Counted from the stretch's first letter, positions 9,684 to 19,694 are shown. The stretch: 64,000 bases of DNA from Bacillus_BD oryzisoli (GCF_036670025.1 NZ_CP137640.1:2266001-2330000); one strand, 5' to 3'. Numbers and translations: made by a program. Notes: generated by a model from the sequence alone, not told the origin.

Positions 9684-9709
9684 AGGCAGCTATTCTAGCT
9701 GCTTTTTTG
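9684..9709 (+). terminator. Intrinsic terminator after the GNAT-like gene
   Basis: GCAGCTATTCTAGCTGC followed by TTTTTTG, 14 bases after the stop codon. The same terminator is conserved after the duplicate at 27.9 kb. Confidence 0.85.
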
Positions 9710-9842
9710 TTAGGATTACGTCAGGAAATAATTCTATGTTGCAACCTAAAATGACCATTGCTGTATGGAATGTCGATCGATTTATTTGGATAAATTGGAA
9801 AATGTTCATTTCCTTGGAAAAGGGAAATGACCCATTGCTGAA

Positions 9843-9878
9843 TAAAAAAAGGTCCTGCTTATCAATGCAGGATCTTTG
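9843..9878 (-). terminator. Intrinsic terminator of the NCS1 permease
   Basis: On the minus strand GATCCTGC pairs with GCAGGACC and is followed by TTTTTTT, about 30 bases after the permease stop. Confidence 0.8.
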
Positions 9879-9909
9879 ATTATACCAGTATCATTTGCCA
9901 TTACTTGCA

Positions 9910-11343
9910 TTATTCAACTGGTACTTCTTTTGTGTATGCTGACATTTTTCTTTCTTTTTCTTTTTTTCGTTGTATACTTATTTCTTTAACTTCTTTACTG
10001 TAGTATTTACCCTTCGTATAGAAAGCTACTACAATGGTCAGGATTGAAGCTAATATGGCCGCAAAGAAAGTGGCTGTATTTTGTAGGAACGTCCCCATGT
10101 ATCCTAATCCAGCAATCGTTCCAAGGACACTTGAGATAATTAAGGGTGCAACCCCAGCGGGATTCCATTTATATAATTTTTCTTGTCTTGCTTCATATTC
10201 CATCGGTACAATTTTCAACAACTTCTTCACGACTAAAGCATCTGTCACTAAAATAGCAGCCCATGCCATTAAGAGAACCCCTTGGAATGTCATCGCACTA
10301 CCTAAATAATCTAAAATACCGCCAAGCATTAGTACGATCGATACGACGCCTGAGACAACCACCCAGAAGCGACGATCGGGTTTGAAATGAAATACATTCT
10401 CAAAAAAGTTGGACAATGATAGGGAAGCACTATAAATATTTGTAACGTTAATACGTAATTGTGTTAACATCGTAAATAAAACTCCGCCTAGTCCAAGAAT
10501 TGTGACAATATATACCCCCGGATTCGATTCAGCAAACCGGACACCAAACCATATTCCAAGTAAGCCCATGACACCAAAACAGAAAATTTGCGGAATAAAT
10601 CCGATCATAATGGATCCGATTTTAATATCTTTGGGTTTAAGGAAACGAGCATAATCTGACGCAATTAAAGCGGTTAATCCCATAATCCCGTGCTGCATTC
10701 CTATACATAAGAGTAAAGCTGTTCCACCTATCTGTACACCTTTTGGCATATAGTTCCAAAAGTGTCCATCAAATTGAGACGGCATATTGGCTGCGACCAT
10801 TATGATGGCAATTAAAAAGATAAAGAAGATGGGTAAAGACCATTTTTGTAATTTATCGAGTTGTTTGATCCCAAACCAATTTAGCGGGATGACGATAGAT
10901 CCGAATACGATAATTAAAAGCCATAGTGGAATTGAGGGGAAAAATGCATGTATTGCAGAAACGAGAATCATGCCTTCAAAGGCGCAATACATGATGAAAT
11001 TCGATGCGTATATCAATGAAGTTAACGAAGCACCAATATACCCAAACCCCTGTCTAGACATGAGGTTTACGTTCATTCCTGACTTCGCGGATAAATAGGC
11101 AATCACTGTACCTAAGACTCCAGCAATAATGATGGCATAAATTGCTGAAATAATCGCGTTCATCGCGCCATACTGAAGGGCCATTACACTGCCTGTTTGA
11201 AAATAAAAAATCGCTGTGGCAATACCAAACGTGATGTTGGTTACACTAAACCATCCCATGTTCCGTTTTTCTACCGGAACCTTATCAAATGAATAATCGT
11301 CTTTTTCTTCTTCTTGGAGATCTTTAGTTTGATCTACATTCAT
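9910..11343 (-). CDS. NCS1-family cytosine/purine permease
   Basis: A 477-residue polytopic membrane protein with about 12 hydrophobic segments and charged ends. The N-terminal FSVTNITFGIATAIFYFQTG and the conserved SRQGFGYIGA are hallmarks of nucleobase:cation symporters of the NCS1 (CodB/PucI) family. Such proteins import cytosine, purines, allantoin or related bases with a cation. The C-terminus is long and basic (RKKEKERK). No nucleobase catabolic gene is adjacent, so the substrate is open. The ATG at 11343 has AAAGGATG just upstream on the minus strand. Confidence 0.85.
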   Translation of the reverse strand: MNVDQTKDLQEEEKDDYSFDKVPVEKRNMGWFSVTNITFGIATAIFYFQTGSVMALQYGAMNAIISAIYAIIIAGVLGTVIAYLSAKSGMNVNLMSRQGFGYIGASLTSLIYASNFIMYCAFEGMILVSAIHAFFPSIPLWLLIIVFGSIVIPLNWFGIKQLDKLQKWSLPIFFIFLIAIIMVAANMPSQFDGHFWNYMPKGVQIGGTALLLCIGMQHGIMGLTALIASDYARFLKPKDIKIGSIMIGFIPQIFCFGVMGLLGIWFGVRFAESNPGVYIVTILGLGGVLFTMLTQLRINVTNIYSASLSLSNFFENVFHFKPDRRFWVVVSGVVSIVLMLGGILDYLGSAMTFQGVLLMAWAAILVTDALVVKKLLKIVPMEYEARQEKLYKWNPAGVAPLIISSVLGTIAGLGYMGTFLQNTATFFAAILASILTIVVAFYTKGKYYSKEVKEISIQRKKEKERKMSAYTKEVPVE

Positions 11344-11940
11344 GTAATCATCCTTTCATGAGCTCCTCACATCCTGCCCCCTTCCTGCGTTCATTTTCAC
11401 ATTCAATTTACACCCGTTCAAGATTGAATGCTTGTTTGGGTACAGCAGAATGTGTAGTTTTGAGCAAATTTTATTTTGAGAAAAAGAAAAATATATGATC
11501 CTTCGCAGACTGTATCTGTCCGCCACTATTATATTATATGCATAGTTAGTTAACATAATCAAGGATCTGAGAGAAAGTAGGCATTAATCAACCTTTAAAA
11601 AGGTGGGTTTTGCCTTGATTTTACACATTAGTCCCATACATCTGGCTGAATAAAAATCCAACTGGCAGATAACAATGAAAATTAATTATAAGAACAAGTT
11701 TCTACTTAAAGGAAAAACGCAGACAAACTATAAACTGGTTTAAAAGGAAAAAGAGCGCTAATCCAGGATTGCGCCCAATTGCTGAAAATATAAAATAAAA
11801 GAGAAAACTATACTTAACTATCTTTTTGTAATACACTTCGTTGAAAGGAAAATTCCTAAAAGTTAAGAAACCTTTTTCTCAAGTCCTTATTCTCTAAAAT
11901 TTTCATGAAAATAAATACTAAAGAAAGCTCAATAAATATA
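11344..11940. other. Gene-free stretch upstream of the NCS1 permease
   Basis: AT-rich, with no supported gene. A short minus-strand frame at 11356-11562 has no recognisable similarity. The permease promoter should lie at the left end but was not resolved. Confidence 0.4.
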
Positions 11941-12122
11941 TCAGTTTTGAAAGCTTTCATTGGTGACTACATCTCGTTTTGTCTTCATCTTTTTTGCAAA
12001 GTGGGAAAATAAATAACAACCTGTTATGACAATGATACTACCAATTCCTTGTAACCAAGCCAGTTGTTCACCTAAAAAGAGAAAGGCTTTCAATGTTATA
12101 GCTAAAAAAGAAAAAGATATTA
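11941..12122 (-). pseudogene. C-terminal fragment of an EamA/DMT transporter
   Basis: The minus frame encodes FLFLGEQLAWLQGIGSII and the tail KTKRDVVTNESFQN. It is nearly identical to the 3' end of the broken EamA gene at 28276-29193. Only the last helix remains. It is part of a duplicated segment (see findings). Confidence 0.7.
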
Positions 12123-12164
12123 CTAGCCTTTACCATTTAGTTTGACACCTAACCAAACCTAATC

Positions 12165-12191
12165 TTGACTTTATAAAAAACGAAGTATAAT
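12165..12191 (+). promoter_or_regulatory. Possible SigA promoter of the KinB-like kinase
   Basis: TTGACT (12165-12170) and TATAAT (12186-12191) with a 15-base spacer, which is short. It lies 134 bases upstream of the kinase start codon. Position and box quality support it; spacing does not. Confidence 0.35.
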
Positions 12192-12324
12192 GCTAATTTT
12201 TGTTTAAATAGTAGGTTAATATCAATCTTTGGGAATTTTTCACATAAATAAAAAAAGCTCTCTTTTAAAGGACTTTTCTTTTATAATAGAAAATGCTAAT
12301 AAATTTTGACAAAGGATATTTATT

Positions 12325-13581
12325 ATGGACTTCATTTATATTAATCAAAATGTTTTAGATAACTTGTTTTACATCTTAGTAAGTATTTTTGTTTTCTTCG
12401 TTTTAATTGATAATTTAAAAACGTCGCTTAAAAATTATCAAAAAATCCTTATGACAGCATGCATGAGTTTACCAAGTATTTTATGTATGAAATTCCCTAT
12501 TTATATTGATGAATATTGTATCCATGATTTAAGGCAAATTCCTTTTCTAATTGGTATCCTTTATGGCGGATGGCCTGTCGGGGTTGCTTTGTTGATTATT
12601 TTGTTGACAACTAGATTTTTTATTTATGGATTTAACTCTCTAACTCTTATTGTTTATATCGTGATCTTTATTATCACGGCACTTTTTTCAAAGAAGTTCA
12701 GCATGTTCAATAGAAAAAATAAACTTATTTTCTCCGTTCTGTTATCTTTGTTTCTTGGAATACTAACAACTTCTATCGCTGTTATCATGTCTGATTCATT
12801 TAGGGTGACGGAAGCTTACATGTTTTATTTTATTTTCCTTCCTCCAGTAGTGATGTTTTTCGTTGTATATATAATAGAAATATTAAGTGAGGCAATTAAT
12901 CTAAGGTCAAAAATAACAAAGCTAGAAAAAATGGAAGTTGTTAGCCAGTTAGCTGCAAGTATTTCCCACGAAGTTAGAAATCCTTTAACCGTTGTAAAAG
13001 GGTTTATTGATCTTCTAAAAGATCCTGACCTTTCTCCAGAAGATAGAGAACGGTACTTACAACATGTGGTAAGAGAGCTTAAATCTGCAGAGACCATTAT
13101 TAATGATTACTTAACATATGCAAAACCTACAACCGAAGATATAGGCATTATTTTCATAGATCGTGAAATAAGAAGTATTATTGAAATGACGAAACCAATG
13201 GCCAATATGAATTCGGTGAAGATATCAGAAGAGTTAGCGCCAGGAATTACACGAGGAAATATTCAACATTTCAAGCAATGTCTTTTAAATCTGATAAAAA
13301 ATAGTATAGAGGCAATGCCAAACGGTGGGGAGTTTAGTGTAGTTACAACAGTAAGTAAATTCGATATCATAATTGAAATAAGTGATACCGGTGTTGGCAT
13401 GAGCAAAGAACAAATAAGCCGTTTTGGCGAACCTTATTACAGTACTAAAGAAAAGGGGACTGGATTAGGTTCAATGGTTATTGTAAAAACAATAGAGACA
13501 ATGAATGGGAAAATTAAGATAGATAGTGTTTTAAATAAAGGAACAACGATAAGAATAACCCTTCCTAGTTATACTTCATGA
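12325..13581 (+). CDS. Membrane histidine kinase, KinB-like
   Basis: A 418-residue sensor kinase. The ATG follows AAAGGATA. Residues 1-195 have five to six membrane helices, the 5TM-5TMR_LYT type of sensor seen in sporulation kinase KinB. The HisKA domain at about 205-270 contains the H-box SISHEVRNPLTVVKG with the phospho-acceptor His. The ATPase domain at about 310-415 shows the N box (LLNLIKNSIEAMPNGG), G1 (ISDTGVGMS) and G2 (GTGLGSMVIVKTI). No response regulator is adjacent, as is usual for kinases feeding the sporulation phosphorelay; that role is inferred from architecture. Confidence 0.85.
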   Translation: MDFIYINQNVLDNLFYILVSIFVFFVLIDNLKTSLKNYQKILMTACMSLPSILCMKFPIYIDEYCIHDLRQIPFLIGILYGGWPVGVALLIILLTTRFFIYGFNSLTLIVYIVIFIITALFSKKFSMFNRKNKLIFSVLLSLFLGILTTSIAVIMSDSFRVTEAYMFYFIFLPPVVMFFVVYIIEILSEAINLRSKITKLEKMEVVSQLAASISHEVRNPLTVVKGFIDLLKDPDLSPEDRERYLQHVVRELKSAETIINDYLTYAKPTTEDIGIIFIDREIRSIIEMTKPMANMNSVKISEELAPGITRGNIQHFKQCLLNLIKNSIEAMPNGGEFSVVTTVSKFDIIIEISDTGVGMSKEQISRFGEPYYSTKEKGTGLGSMVIVKTIETMNGKIKIDSVLNKGTTIRITLPSYTS

Positions 13582-13584
13582 ACA

Positions 13585-13628
13585 AGGTGTCAGGCGCCAT
13601 TTCAATATTGGATGATGCCTGGCACCTG
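13585..13628. repeat. Diverged GGTGCC...GGCACC inverted repeat
   Basis: GGTGTCAGGCGCC and GATGCCTGGCACC flank a 17-base loop immediately after the kinase stop codon. It could serve as a transcript-stabilising or attenuating hairpin. 13629-13942 shows no gene; AAGAACCGTCCCA at about 13830 is half of the other REP-like repeat (see 21842). Confidence 0.55.
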
Positions 13629-13942
13629 TATTATGAATTGGTTTGTCGGAAAGTCAAAAGGCTATTGGGGAAAAATTCAAAGCGATGTTCTATACTTAAA
13701 GTGATTGTCGAAACTTGTATTATGGAAAACTTTAAAAATAAACACGCTTTTCTATATACTTAAAAACAGATGGATGGCAAGTGTGCCCATCTTGGTATAA
13801 AGTGTTGGGGCCAATACTACATTCTCTAAGCGCAAGAACCGTCCCACTTGAATTATTGTGGTAAAATAATAATAAATGCTTGCAAGTCTAGCAAGTTAAA
13901 CTAGAAATTTGTCGAATTAAGAAGTGTTAAAAAAATAGAAAG

Positions 13943-14511
13943 ATGTTGGTTTGCTTGAGTGATGCTTATCCAGATTACGATCATTTGTGGAAAGATATCA
14001 TAACAGATTTATTTGAAGAGTTTCTTCTGTTTTTTTCACCTGAATTATATGAACAAGTTGATTTTACAATCCCTCCTGAATTCCTCGAACAAAAGCTTCA
14101 TACCATTATTCCTGAATCACTAAGTAATAAGCGTTTTTCCGATAAGTTGGTAATACTAAAACTGAAAAATGGTGATGAACAATGGGTGTATGTTCATGTT
14201 GAAGTTTTAACATATGGATGGGCTTACGGAAGTGATGGAACAAAACTAAATGGAAAATCATTCATGTTAGCCATTTCAACTGGAAGTGCAATGACCGCTT
14301 ATAAAGCTGGCGGAAAGAATCAATTTTCCATAGATGAGTTAACAAAGCCATTTCAAGCTATGAGTAACTTAGTTGGAATGAAATTTTTGCCTTCCTTTGT
14401 TTTTATGTTCTAAATAATAGCACACGTGAAGATGTTGAAAAGAGTATTCCATTATACTTGGACCATATTAAAGAACACTGCATTGAAAAGAATCTTTTCA
14501 ACAAGAATTAA
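13943..14511 (+). pseudogene. Chimera of an Rpn-type nuclease N-terminus and a KefF-type oxidoreductase fragment
   Basis: Residues 1-88 (to about 14206) match the N-terminal half of Rpn/PD-(D/E)XK transposase-like nucleases (DYDHLWKDIITDLFEEFLLF, then QWVYVHVEV). From residue 89 the frame continues as LTYGWAYGSDG and SIDELTKPFQAMSNLVGMKF, a segment of NAD(P)H-dependent quinone oxidoreductases (KefF/MdaB flavodoxin fold). A frameshift at about 14405 ends the frame at 14413, while the oxidoreductase C-terminus (NNSTREDVEKSI) continues in another frame to 14511. Neither domain is complete, so this is a junction created by deletion, not a working fusion. Confidence 0.6.
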
Positions 14512-14678
14512 AATAAATAATAATACTTTTTTGAAAATTAGCCTCTGTTATAATGTGACTAATAAATTTAACATTATTTCTGAGGTTTTTTATGATTCCT
14601 CATATTTGCGATGATGAAATATACATATCCAAATCTCTTACATTTTCTATGTTACATTCTGGACTCATAGATGAATAG

Positions 14679-14927
14679 ATGGCTATGACCGCATATGGAA
14701 TGACACCATATGAAGCATTACGTACTGCCACATATTACCCAGCGAAAAAGATGGGTGTTGAGGATGATCTAGGTACCATTGAGGAGGGGAAGATTGCGGA
14801 TATTGTTTTCGTGAAGGGGAACCCATTAGAAGAAATAAAAGATACCGTTAACGTCCAAATGGTTATGAAAGATGGGAAAATATATTTAATCGATGACATT
14901 ATCACTCCATTTATGAAACAAAATTAG
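14679..14927 (+). pseudogene. C-terminal fragment of a metal-dependent amidohydrolase
   Basis: An 82-residue frame showing MTPYEALRTATYYPAKKMGV, GTIEEGKIADIVFVKGNPLE and MVMKDGKIY, the standard C-terminal end of imidazolonepropionase-like amidohydrolases. The catalytic TIM barrel, with its metal ligands, is absent upstream. No good ribosome binding site precedes the first ATG. Confidence 0.65.
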
Positions 14928-15112
14928 ATTAAGCTTGATTTTTTATGTGCCAGACATGTTCATCAACTTGGCGGTGTGAGCTTTGGATTGTTCCTCGCAC
15001 TTAAGCTAAATACTTGATGAAAAACATATTTTGTGTTTAAATTTGTAAGACTCTGAATTTTTGGACTATATTAGAGTTCCATAGCATTAATTAATAGACG
15101 AGGAGGACCATC

Positions 15113-16081
15113 ATGAACTATCGTACAGTAGGTAAGACAGGGGTTCAAGTTTCAAATTTATGTTTCGGAACGATGTCATTTGGTGGAAACGCTGATGAAG
15201 AAACATCAAAAGCTATGTTTAAGCGCTGTCGTGAAGCAGGCATTAACTTCTTCGATACGGCAAATGTATATAGCGATGGACGGGCCGAAGAAATTTTAGG
15301 AGAATGTATAGCTGACTGCAGGGATGAAATCATACTCACTTCTAAAGTCTATTTTCCGAGGGGAAAAGATATTAATGCGAGAGGTCTGTCTCGCCGTCAT
15401 ATCATTCTTGAAGTTGAAAACAGCTTACGGCGCTTAAAAACAGATCGTATTGATTTTTACTTTGTACATATGTTTGATGAGAATACACCAATAGAAGAAA
15501 CGTTGCGTGCACTTGATCAACTTCAGGCTCAAGGGAAAATTCTATATCCTGCCGTTAGCAACTGGGCAGCCTGGCAAATAGCCAAAGCATTAGGGGTTTC
15601 TGCAAAAGAACAGCTTGCACGTTTTGAATTAATCCAGCCAATGTATAACCTGGTTAAACGACAAGCTGAAGTAGAGATATTACCTCTTGCCGTATCCGAA
15701 CAAATGGGAGTCATTCCTTATAGTCCTTTAGGTGCTGGGCTTCTTACCGGAAAATACGGGGTGAATAAACGACCTGAGCAAGGCAGAATCGTTGAAGAAA
15801 AAAGATATACGGATCGTTATGCAGATGAAATGCATTATGTTGTAGCCGACCGATTTACTGCATATGCTTCCGAACAGGGCGTTCATCCAGCAACACTTGC
15901 CGTTGCATGGGTAATGTCCAATCCAGCAATAACAGCACCGATTATCGGGGCAAGAAATGTAGAGCAGCTTGAGTATTCACTTGCTGCCGTTGATGTGAAG
16001 ATGACACCGGAATGGCGCAGTGAAATTTCTTCCCTCTCTATTACTCCTTCACCGGCCACAGACCGTTCTGAAATGTTTTAG
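15113..16081 (+). CDS. Aldo/keto reductase
   Basis: A 322-residue NADPH-dependent oxidoreductase with a strong ribosome binding site (GAGGAGG) nine bases before the ATG. Catalytic tetrad residues are visible: D and Y in FFDTANVYSDG, K in ILTSKVYF and H in FYFVHMFDENTP. The C-terminal cofactor-binding stretch APIIGARNVEQLE is also present. The full AKR barrel is intact and of normal length (YhdN/Tas-like group). It is a single-gene unit; the physiological carbonyl substrate cannot be told. Confidence 0.85.
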   Translation: MNYRTVGKTGVQVSNLCFGTMSFGGNADEETSKAMFKRCREAGINFFDTANVYSDGRAEEILGECIADCRDEIILTSKVYFPRGKDINARGLSRRHIILEVENSLRRLKTDRIDFYFVHMFDENTPIEETLRALDQLQAQGKILYPAVSNWAAWQIAKALGVSAKEQLARFELIQPMYNLVKRQAEVEILPLAVSEQMGVIPYSPLGAGLLTGKYGVNKRPEQGRIVEEKRYTDRYADEMHYVVADRFTAYASEQGVHPATLAVAWVMSNPAITAPIIGARNVEQLEYSLAAVDVKMTPEWRSEISSLSITPSPATDRSEMF

Positions 16082-16086
16082 CAATA

Positions 16087-16131
16087 AGGGTGCCAAGTAC
16101 AACCATTTTCTGGATGGTACCTGGCACCTTA
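16087..16131. repeat. GGTGCCAAGTAC...GGTACCTGGCACC inverted repeat
   Basis: Imperfect palindrome of the GGTGCCAGGCACC family six bases after the aldo/keto reductase stop codon. Its position after a stop codon, like the copy at 13585, suggests use as a 3' hairpin. Confidence 0.55.
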
Positions 16132-16138
16132 ATGTTTT

Positions 16139-17040
16139 TTACAGCTGCAATAGCAATGGGATTACTTAGGTGATGATTGGTCCGCCCAACAACTCGCAGG
16201 GCTTAAATCAGAATTTTAAAAAACTAGGTATAAAAGTTGTTGCTGAAACAAATGCAAACTTCAAGGACACAACTCAAATCTCTGATCTTGAAACAATAAA
16301 GGCAAAGAAACCTAATATTCTTATCAGCATTCCCCTAAATGCACAAACGACAACGAGAACCTATAAAGCCATTGCTGACTCTGGAACAAAAATTGTTTTT
16401 ATGGACCAACCCGCAGAAGGTATGAAAGCAGGGAAAGATTATGTATCTGTTGTTTCTGCTGATAGCTTCGGCCTTGGTATGAATATTGCTGATGAATTAG
16501 CAAGGGCTATTGGTGGTAAAGGAGACGTGGCAGCACTTTACTATGCTCCTGACTTTTATGTAACAAATCAGCGATATGAAGGATTCGTCGCGCGATTTAA
16601 AGCAAAATATCCCGATATTAATCTTATAGCTGTTCAAGGATTCCAGGATCCGAATAAATCTCAAGAAGTAGCAGGTGCTTTATTAACCAGATACCCTAAA
16701 TTGAAAGGAATGTATGCTAGCTGGGATGTTCCTGCAATGGGTGCTTTAGCGGCAGCAAGGGCGAAAATCACCAGATGAATTTAAGGTTGTCAACGAAAAT
16801 TTAGGTAATGAAGTTGCACTTGCCATGGCTAATAATGACTTTATAGCTGGAATTGGCTCCCAACGGCCTTTTGATCAAGGTGTTGCAGAGGCTAGACAAG
16901 CTGCTTTGGCAATAATCAGCGCTGAAACGCATCCATATGTTGCGGTACCATCATTGGCGGTAAACAGATCCAATCTGGAAAAATCATATCAGGAGATCTA
17001 CCATAAAGATGCGAAAATACTGAAGGCATTAAAAAAATAA
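16139..17040 (+). pseudogene. Sugar ABC transporter substrate-binding protein (RbsB-like), decayed
   Basis: The sequence encodes a periplasmic-binding-protein type 1 sugar receptor in at least three frames: YLGDDWSAQQLAGLKSEF before a frameshift near 16215, then FKKLGIKVVAETNANF to about 16760, then SPDEFKVVNENLGNEVALAM to the stop at 17040. The lipoprotein signal and first strand are missing. The middle section is intact at 16170-16778 but lacks the hinge and C-terminal lobe. No permease or ATPase genes remain. Confidence 0.75.
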
Positions 17041-17049
17041 TTTTAAATT

Positions 17050-18060
17050 CTCTAGTTTCATATTTTAAAGAACGTACTGAATGGACTTGCTTTTATTAAC
17101 TCTTCCTCTGTTTTACAATCAGTTTGATTCAAAATTTCTGTTTTAAAGTGGGAAAAGAACGATTCAACACAGGCATTATCCAGGCAGTTTCCTTTGCGAG
17201 AGTGGCTGCCCTTTATGCCATATTTGTTTAGTCGTTTGTTGTATTTTTTAGACGTGTATTGGAATCCGTGATCCGAATGAAGGATGGTTCTGTGCACGCT
17301 TCTTTTTTTATTCAGGTCCTCCACAGTATCCAAAACTAATTTCATATTATCCCAATCTGATAACTTCCACGCAACAATTTCGTTATTATTGATATCCTGA
17401 ATAACAGATAGGTAATAAAGACGATTTTGAAAGGGGATGCACGTGATGTCAGTTACTAGGACTTCATTTTCCTTTCTCTCTTTGAATTCCCTGTTGACCA
17501 GGTTAGGGAACACTTTGGAACCTTTTTTGCCATGGTATCTCCACTTCTTTCTGATCACCGATGTCCATTACCTTCATTAATCGGTAAACCTTGTTATGGT
17601 TGACCTCGCCCCCTCTTCCTTAAGGGCAATCACCATGCTAGGATAGCCATACTCCTTGTGTTTGAGATGGATGGAAAGCATCTGATTCATTAATCCCTGA
17701 TCCAGTTCCTTTTTTCTTCTCACGGACCTCAATTGTCTTAATCCATTTGTAATAGCCTGATTGCACCTCAGTAATTTCAGTTAACCAGGTAATGGGGTAT
17801 GCCCCTTTCAGCTCATGAATAATCTCAAATCTTATTGATTTTCTGATTTCACCTCCCCGTGAAGATTTGGATACTGCTTTTTTAGGTAGTCAACCTGAGC
17901 CTTATAGTAATCCCGTTTTTCTTCTGCAGTTTTGAACTTTGTTTTTGGCCGTCCTTTAAGGGGGTTATCAGTAGAAGGTTTTCCCCATTGATCAGTAAGC
18001 TGATTGCCTTCCTCAAACTTTCTTACCCAATTTTTTTTTTACAATGCAGATGTTTATGTT
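17050..18060 (-). mobile_element. Decayed IS3-family insertion sequence (IS150-like)
   Basis: On the minus strand, orfA C-terminal sequence (QWGKPSTDNPLKGRPK, YYKAQVDYLKKQYPNL) runs into orfB pieces in several frames, and then into an open stretch 17058-17558 with the DDE catalytic parts TDITCIPF, ILHSDHGFQY and NACVESFFSHFK. The orfA N-terminus is missing, there are frameshifts at about 17555 and 17640-17720, and the C-terminus ends early. No terminal inverted repeats were located with confidence. It is inactive. Confidence 0.75.
17058..17558 (-). pseudogene. IS3-family transposase OrfB catalytic domain fragment
   Basis: A 166-residue frame with the rve integrase core: first Asp in TDIT, second Asp in HSDHG and Glu in ACVESFF, with the spacing usual for IS3 DDE enzymes. 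The N-terminal HTH_21 part is present only out of frame further upstream (17560-17840). The tail ends with KASPFSTFFKI instead of the usual YNxxRxH ending. Confidence 0.75.
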
Positions 18061-18160
18061 GTGCAAGCCCAATTTTTATAGTCTAATTCACATTTAATTT
18101 CAGGTTGTTGGAGAAAATGTTTTTAAATGATACCGTTTTATGGCTGATTTACGCAAATTA

Positions 18161-18189
18161 TTGTAATTCTCAATGTAATCGATTACAAT
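18161..18189 (+). promoter_or_regulatory. Promoter with embedded operator for the LacI-family gene
   Basis: TTGTAA (18161-18166), a 17-base spacer and TACAAT (18184-18189). The palindrome TGTAATCGATTACA (18174-18187) covers the spacer and the -10 box, implying autorepression. The site also satisfies the CcpA cre consensus. Confidence 0.65.
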
Positions 18190-18223
18190 ATATGTAAACG
18201 AACACTGAAAGGGAAAGAGATAA

Positions 18224-19231
18224 ATGGTCAGAATTGCGGATGTTGCAAAAATGGCAAATGTTTCAACGGCCACAGTATCCCGAGTCATAAGTAATACAGG
18301 GACTGTAAAAAAAGAAACAGCTGAAAAAGTTTTAGAAGCGATAAAAAAATTAAATTACCAACCTAATATGCTGGCAAGACAATTGAGAAGATCTGAAACC
18401 AAAACAATTCTTGTGGTGGTTCCTGATATAACCAATACTTTCTTTTCTGCGGTGCTGCGCGGAATTGAATCCGTTGCCATCGAAAACGGATATCAAGTAC
18501 TTCTAGGAGATGCGCGAAACGATGTCGAAAGCGAAACTAGTTTTTTAACGATATTAGGTCAGAAAAAAGCAGATGGGTTGATATTATTAACGGCAAGGAC
18601 CGATCAAAAAATATTAGAAGATTTGTCCCAGGATTACCCTGTAGTATTGGCGTGTGAATACTATGAGGGTTCCAAGCTGCCTACGGTCTCCATTGATAAT
18701 GTTAGCAGTGCAAGAAAGGCAACTGAATATTTAATTAGCTTAAACCACAAGAGAATTGGACATATTTGCGGACCCTTGAATATTGTCGTTGGACGAGATC
18801 GATGTAGGGGGTTTCATCAAGCAATGGCGCAACACGGCCTGTCTGTGGATCCAAGTTTGGTACAGGAAGGCGAATTCTCTTTTGAAAGTGGATTTAATTT
18901 AATGATGAAATTTTTGTCACTAGAGAATCCTCCTACAGCCCTTTTTGCCGGTAATGATGAAATGGCTATGGGTGCCATTAAAGCCGCTAAATCTAAAGGT
19001 TTAAGAGTTCCAGAAGATTTATCTGTTGTTGGCTTTGATGATATTAAATTTGCATCAATTTTTGAACCTGCTCTAACAACCGTGGCACAACCAACGTTTG
19101 AAATGGGTCAAAAAGCGATGCTTTTACTGTTAAAATTAATTAAAGATGAAGAATTAGAGAAAGATCAATTTATTCTTCCTGATAAACTCATTGTCCGTGA
19201 ATCATGCAAAGAACTTACCATAGAAGAGTAG
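18224..19231 (+). CDS. LacI-family transcriptional repressor
   Basis: A 335-residue regulator. Residues 1-55 are a LacI helix-turn-helix (IADVAKMANVSTATVSRVIS) and hinge (NYQPNMLARQLR). Residues about 60-330 are a type 1 periplasmic-binding-protein effector domain (TILVVVPDITNTFFSAVLRGIE, FAGNDEMAMGAIKA, LSVVGFDDIKFASIFEPALTTV). It sits upstream of, and parallel to, the sugar genes it probably controls. Its own promoter and those of the two downstream operons share the palindrome TGTAATCGATTACA, the best candidate for its operator. The ligand is likely an intermediate or substrate of the pathway. Confidence 0.85.
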   Translation: MVRIADVAKMANVSTATVSRVISNTGTVKKETAEKVLEAIKKLNYQPNMLARQLRRSETKTILVVVPDITNTFFSAVLRGIESVAIENGYQVLLGDARNDVESETSFLTILGQKKADGLILLTARTDQKILEDLSQDYPVVLACEYYEGSKLPTVSIDNVSSARKATEYLISLNHKRIGHICGPLNIVVGRDRCRGFHQAMAQHGLSVDPSLVQEGEFSFESGFNLMMKFLSLENPPTALFAGNDEMAMGAIKAAKSKGLRVPEDLSVVGFDDIKFASIFEPALTTVAQPTFEMGQKAMLLLLKLIKDEELEKDQFILPDKLIVRESCKELTIEE

Positions 19232-19269
19232 TTTAGCCTATTCCTGTTAGAATTAAAATAATGAAAAAC

Positions 19270-19307
19270 AAAAGGGGAGTGAACTTAATAATGGTTCACT
19301 CCTTTTT
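19270..19307 (+). terminator. Intrinsic terminator after the LacI-family gene
   Basis: GGAGTGAAC pairs with GTTCACTCC, followed by TTTTT. Confidence 0.85.
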
Positions 19308-19396
19308 ATCATTATTAGAGGACCAGCGATTCTATTGGTTCCAGAACAGTTTTTTCATTCTGATTAATGAAGAATCGAGGAAGTTTTAAAAAAATA

Positions 19397-19425
19397 TTGA
19401 ATTCTATACTGTAATCGATTACAAT
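19397..19425 (+). promoter_or_regulatory. Promoter/operator O1 of the first sugar operon
   Basis: TTGAAT (19397-19402), a 17-base spacer and TACAAT (19420-19425), with TGTAATCGATTACA at 19410-19423. The layout is the same as at 18161 and 23822. It lies 270 bases before the first start codon. Confidence 0.65.
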
Positions 19426-19543
19426 AAGGGTGTCGAAAAAAAAGAGTAAAATATTTTAGTGCTAAGTGAAAATGTATTTTATTCGGAAAGGTTATTTCTT
19501 AATTTAAAAGTATGAATAAATTCAAATTTTTTTTCGGCAAAAA

Positions 19544-19557
19544 TGTAATCCATTACA
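19544..19557. promoter_or_regulatory. Operator O2 (TGTAATCCATTACA)
   Basis: Variant palindrome with a CC centre, 134 bases downstream of O1. Its reverse complement is exactly the middle operator of the second operon (23966-23979). Confidence 0.55.
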
Positions 19558-19619
19558 TTTTTAAGGATAGGTAAATTATTTATTTCTTGGACTAAACATA
19601 TATTTTTTTTTCGAGTTTG

Positions 19620-19633
19620 TGTAATCGATTACA
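19620..19633. promoter_or_regulatory. Operator O3 (TGTAATCGATTACA)
   Basis: Perfect palindrome 76 bases after O2 and 62 bases before the first start codon, inside the expected leader; suited to roadblock or looping repression. Confidence 0.6.
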
Positions 19634-19694
19634 CTAAATAACTTCTACTCATTCTTGGGTGAATCGAAAAGTTCGATTGGAGGACGGAAAACAA

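Noticed and set aside
13578..13763. Frame of 61 codons after the kinase gene
   Set aside because: It runs through the GGTGCC repeat, has no ribosome binding site and no similarity to known proteins.
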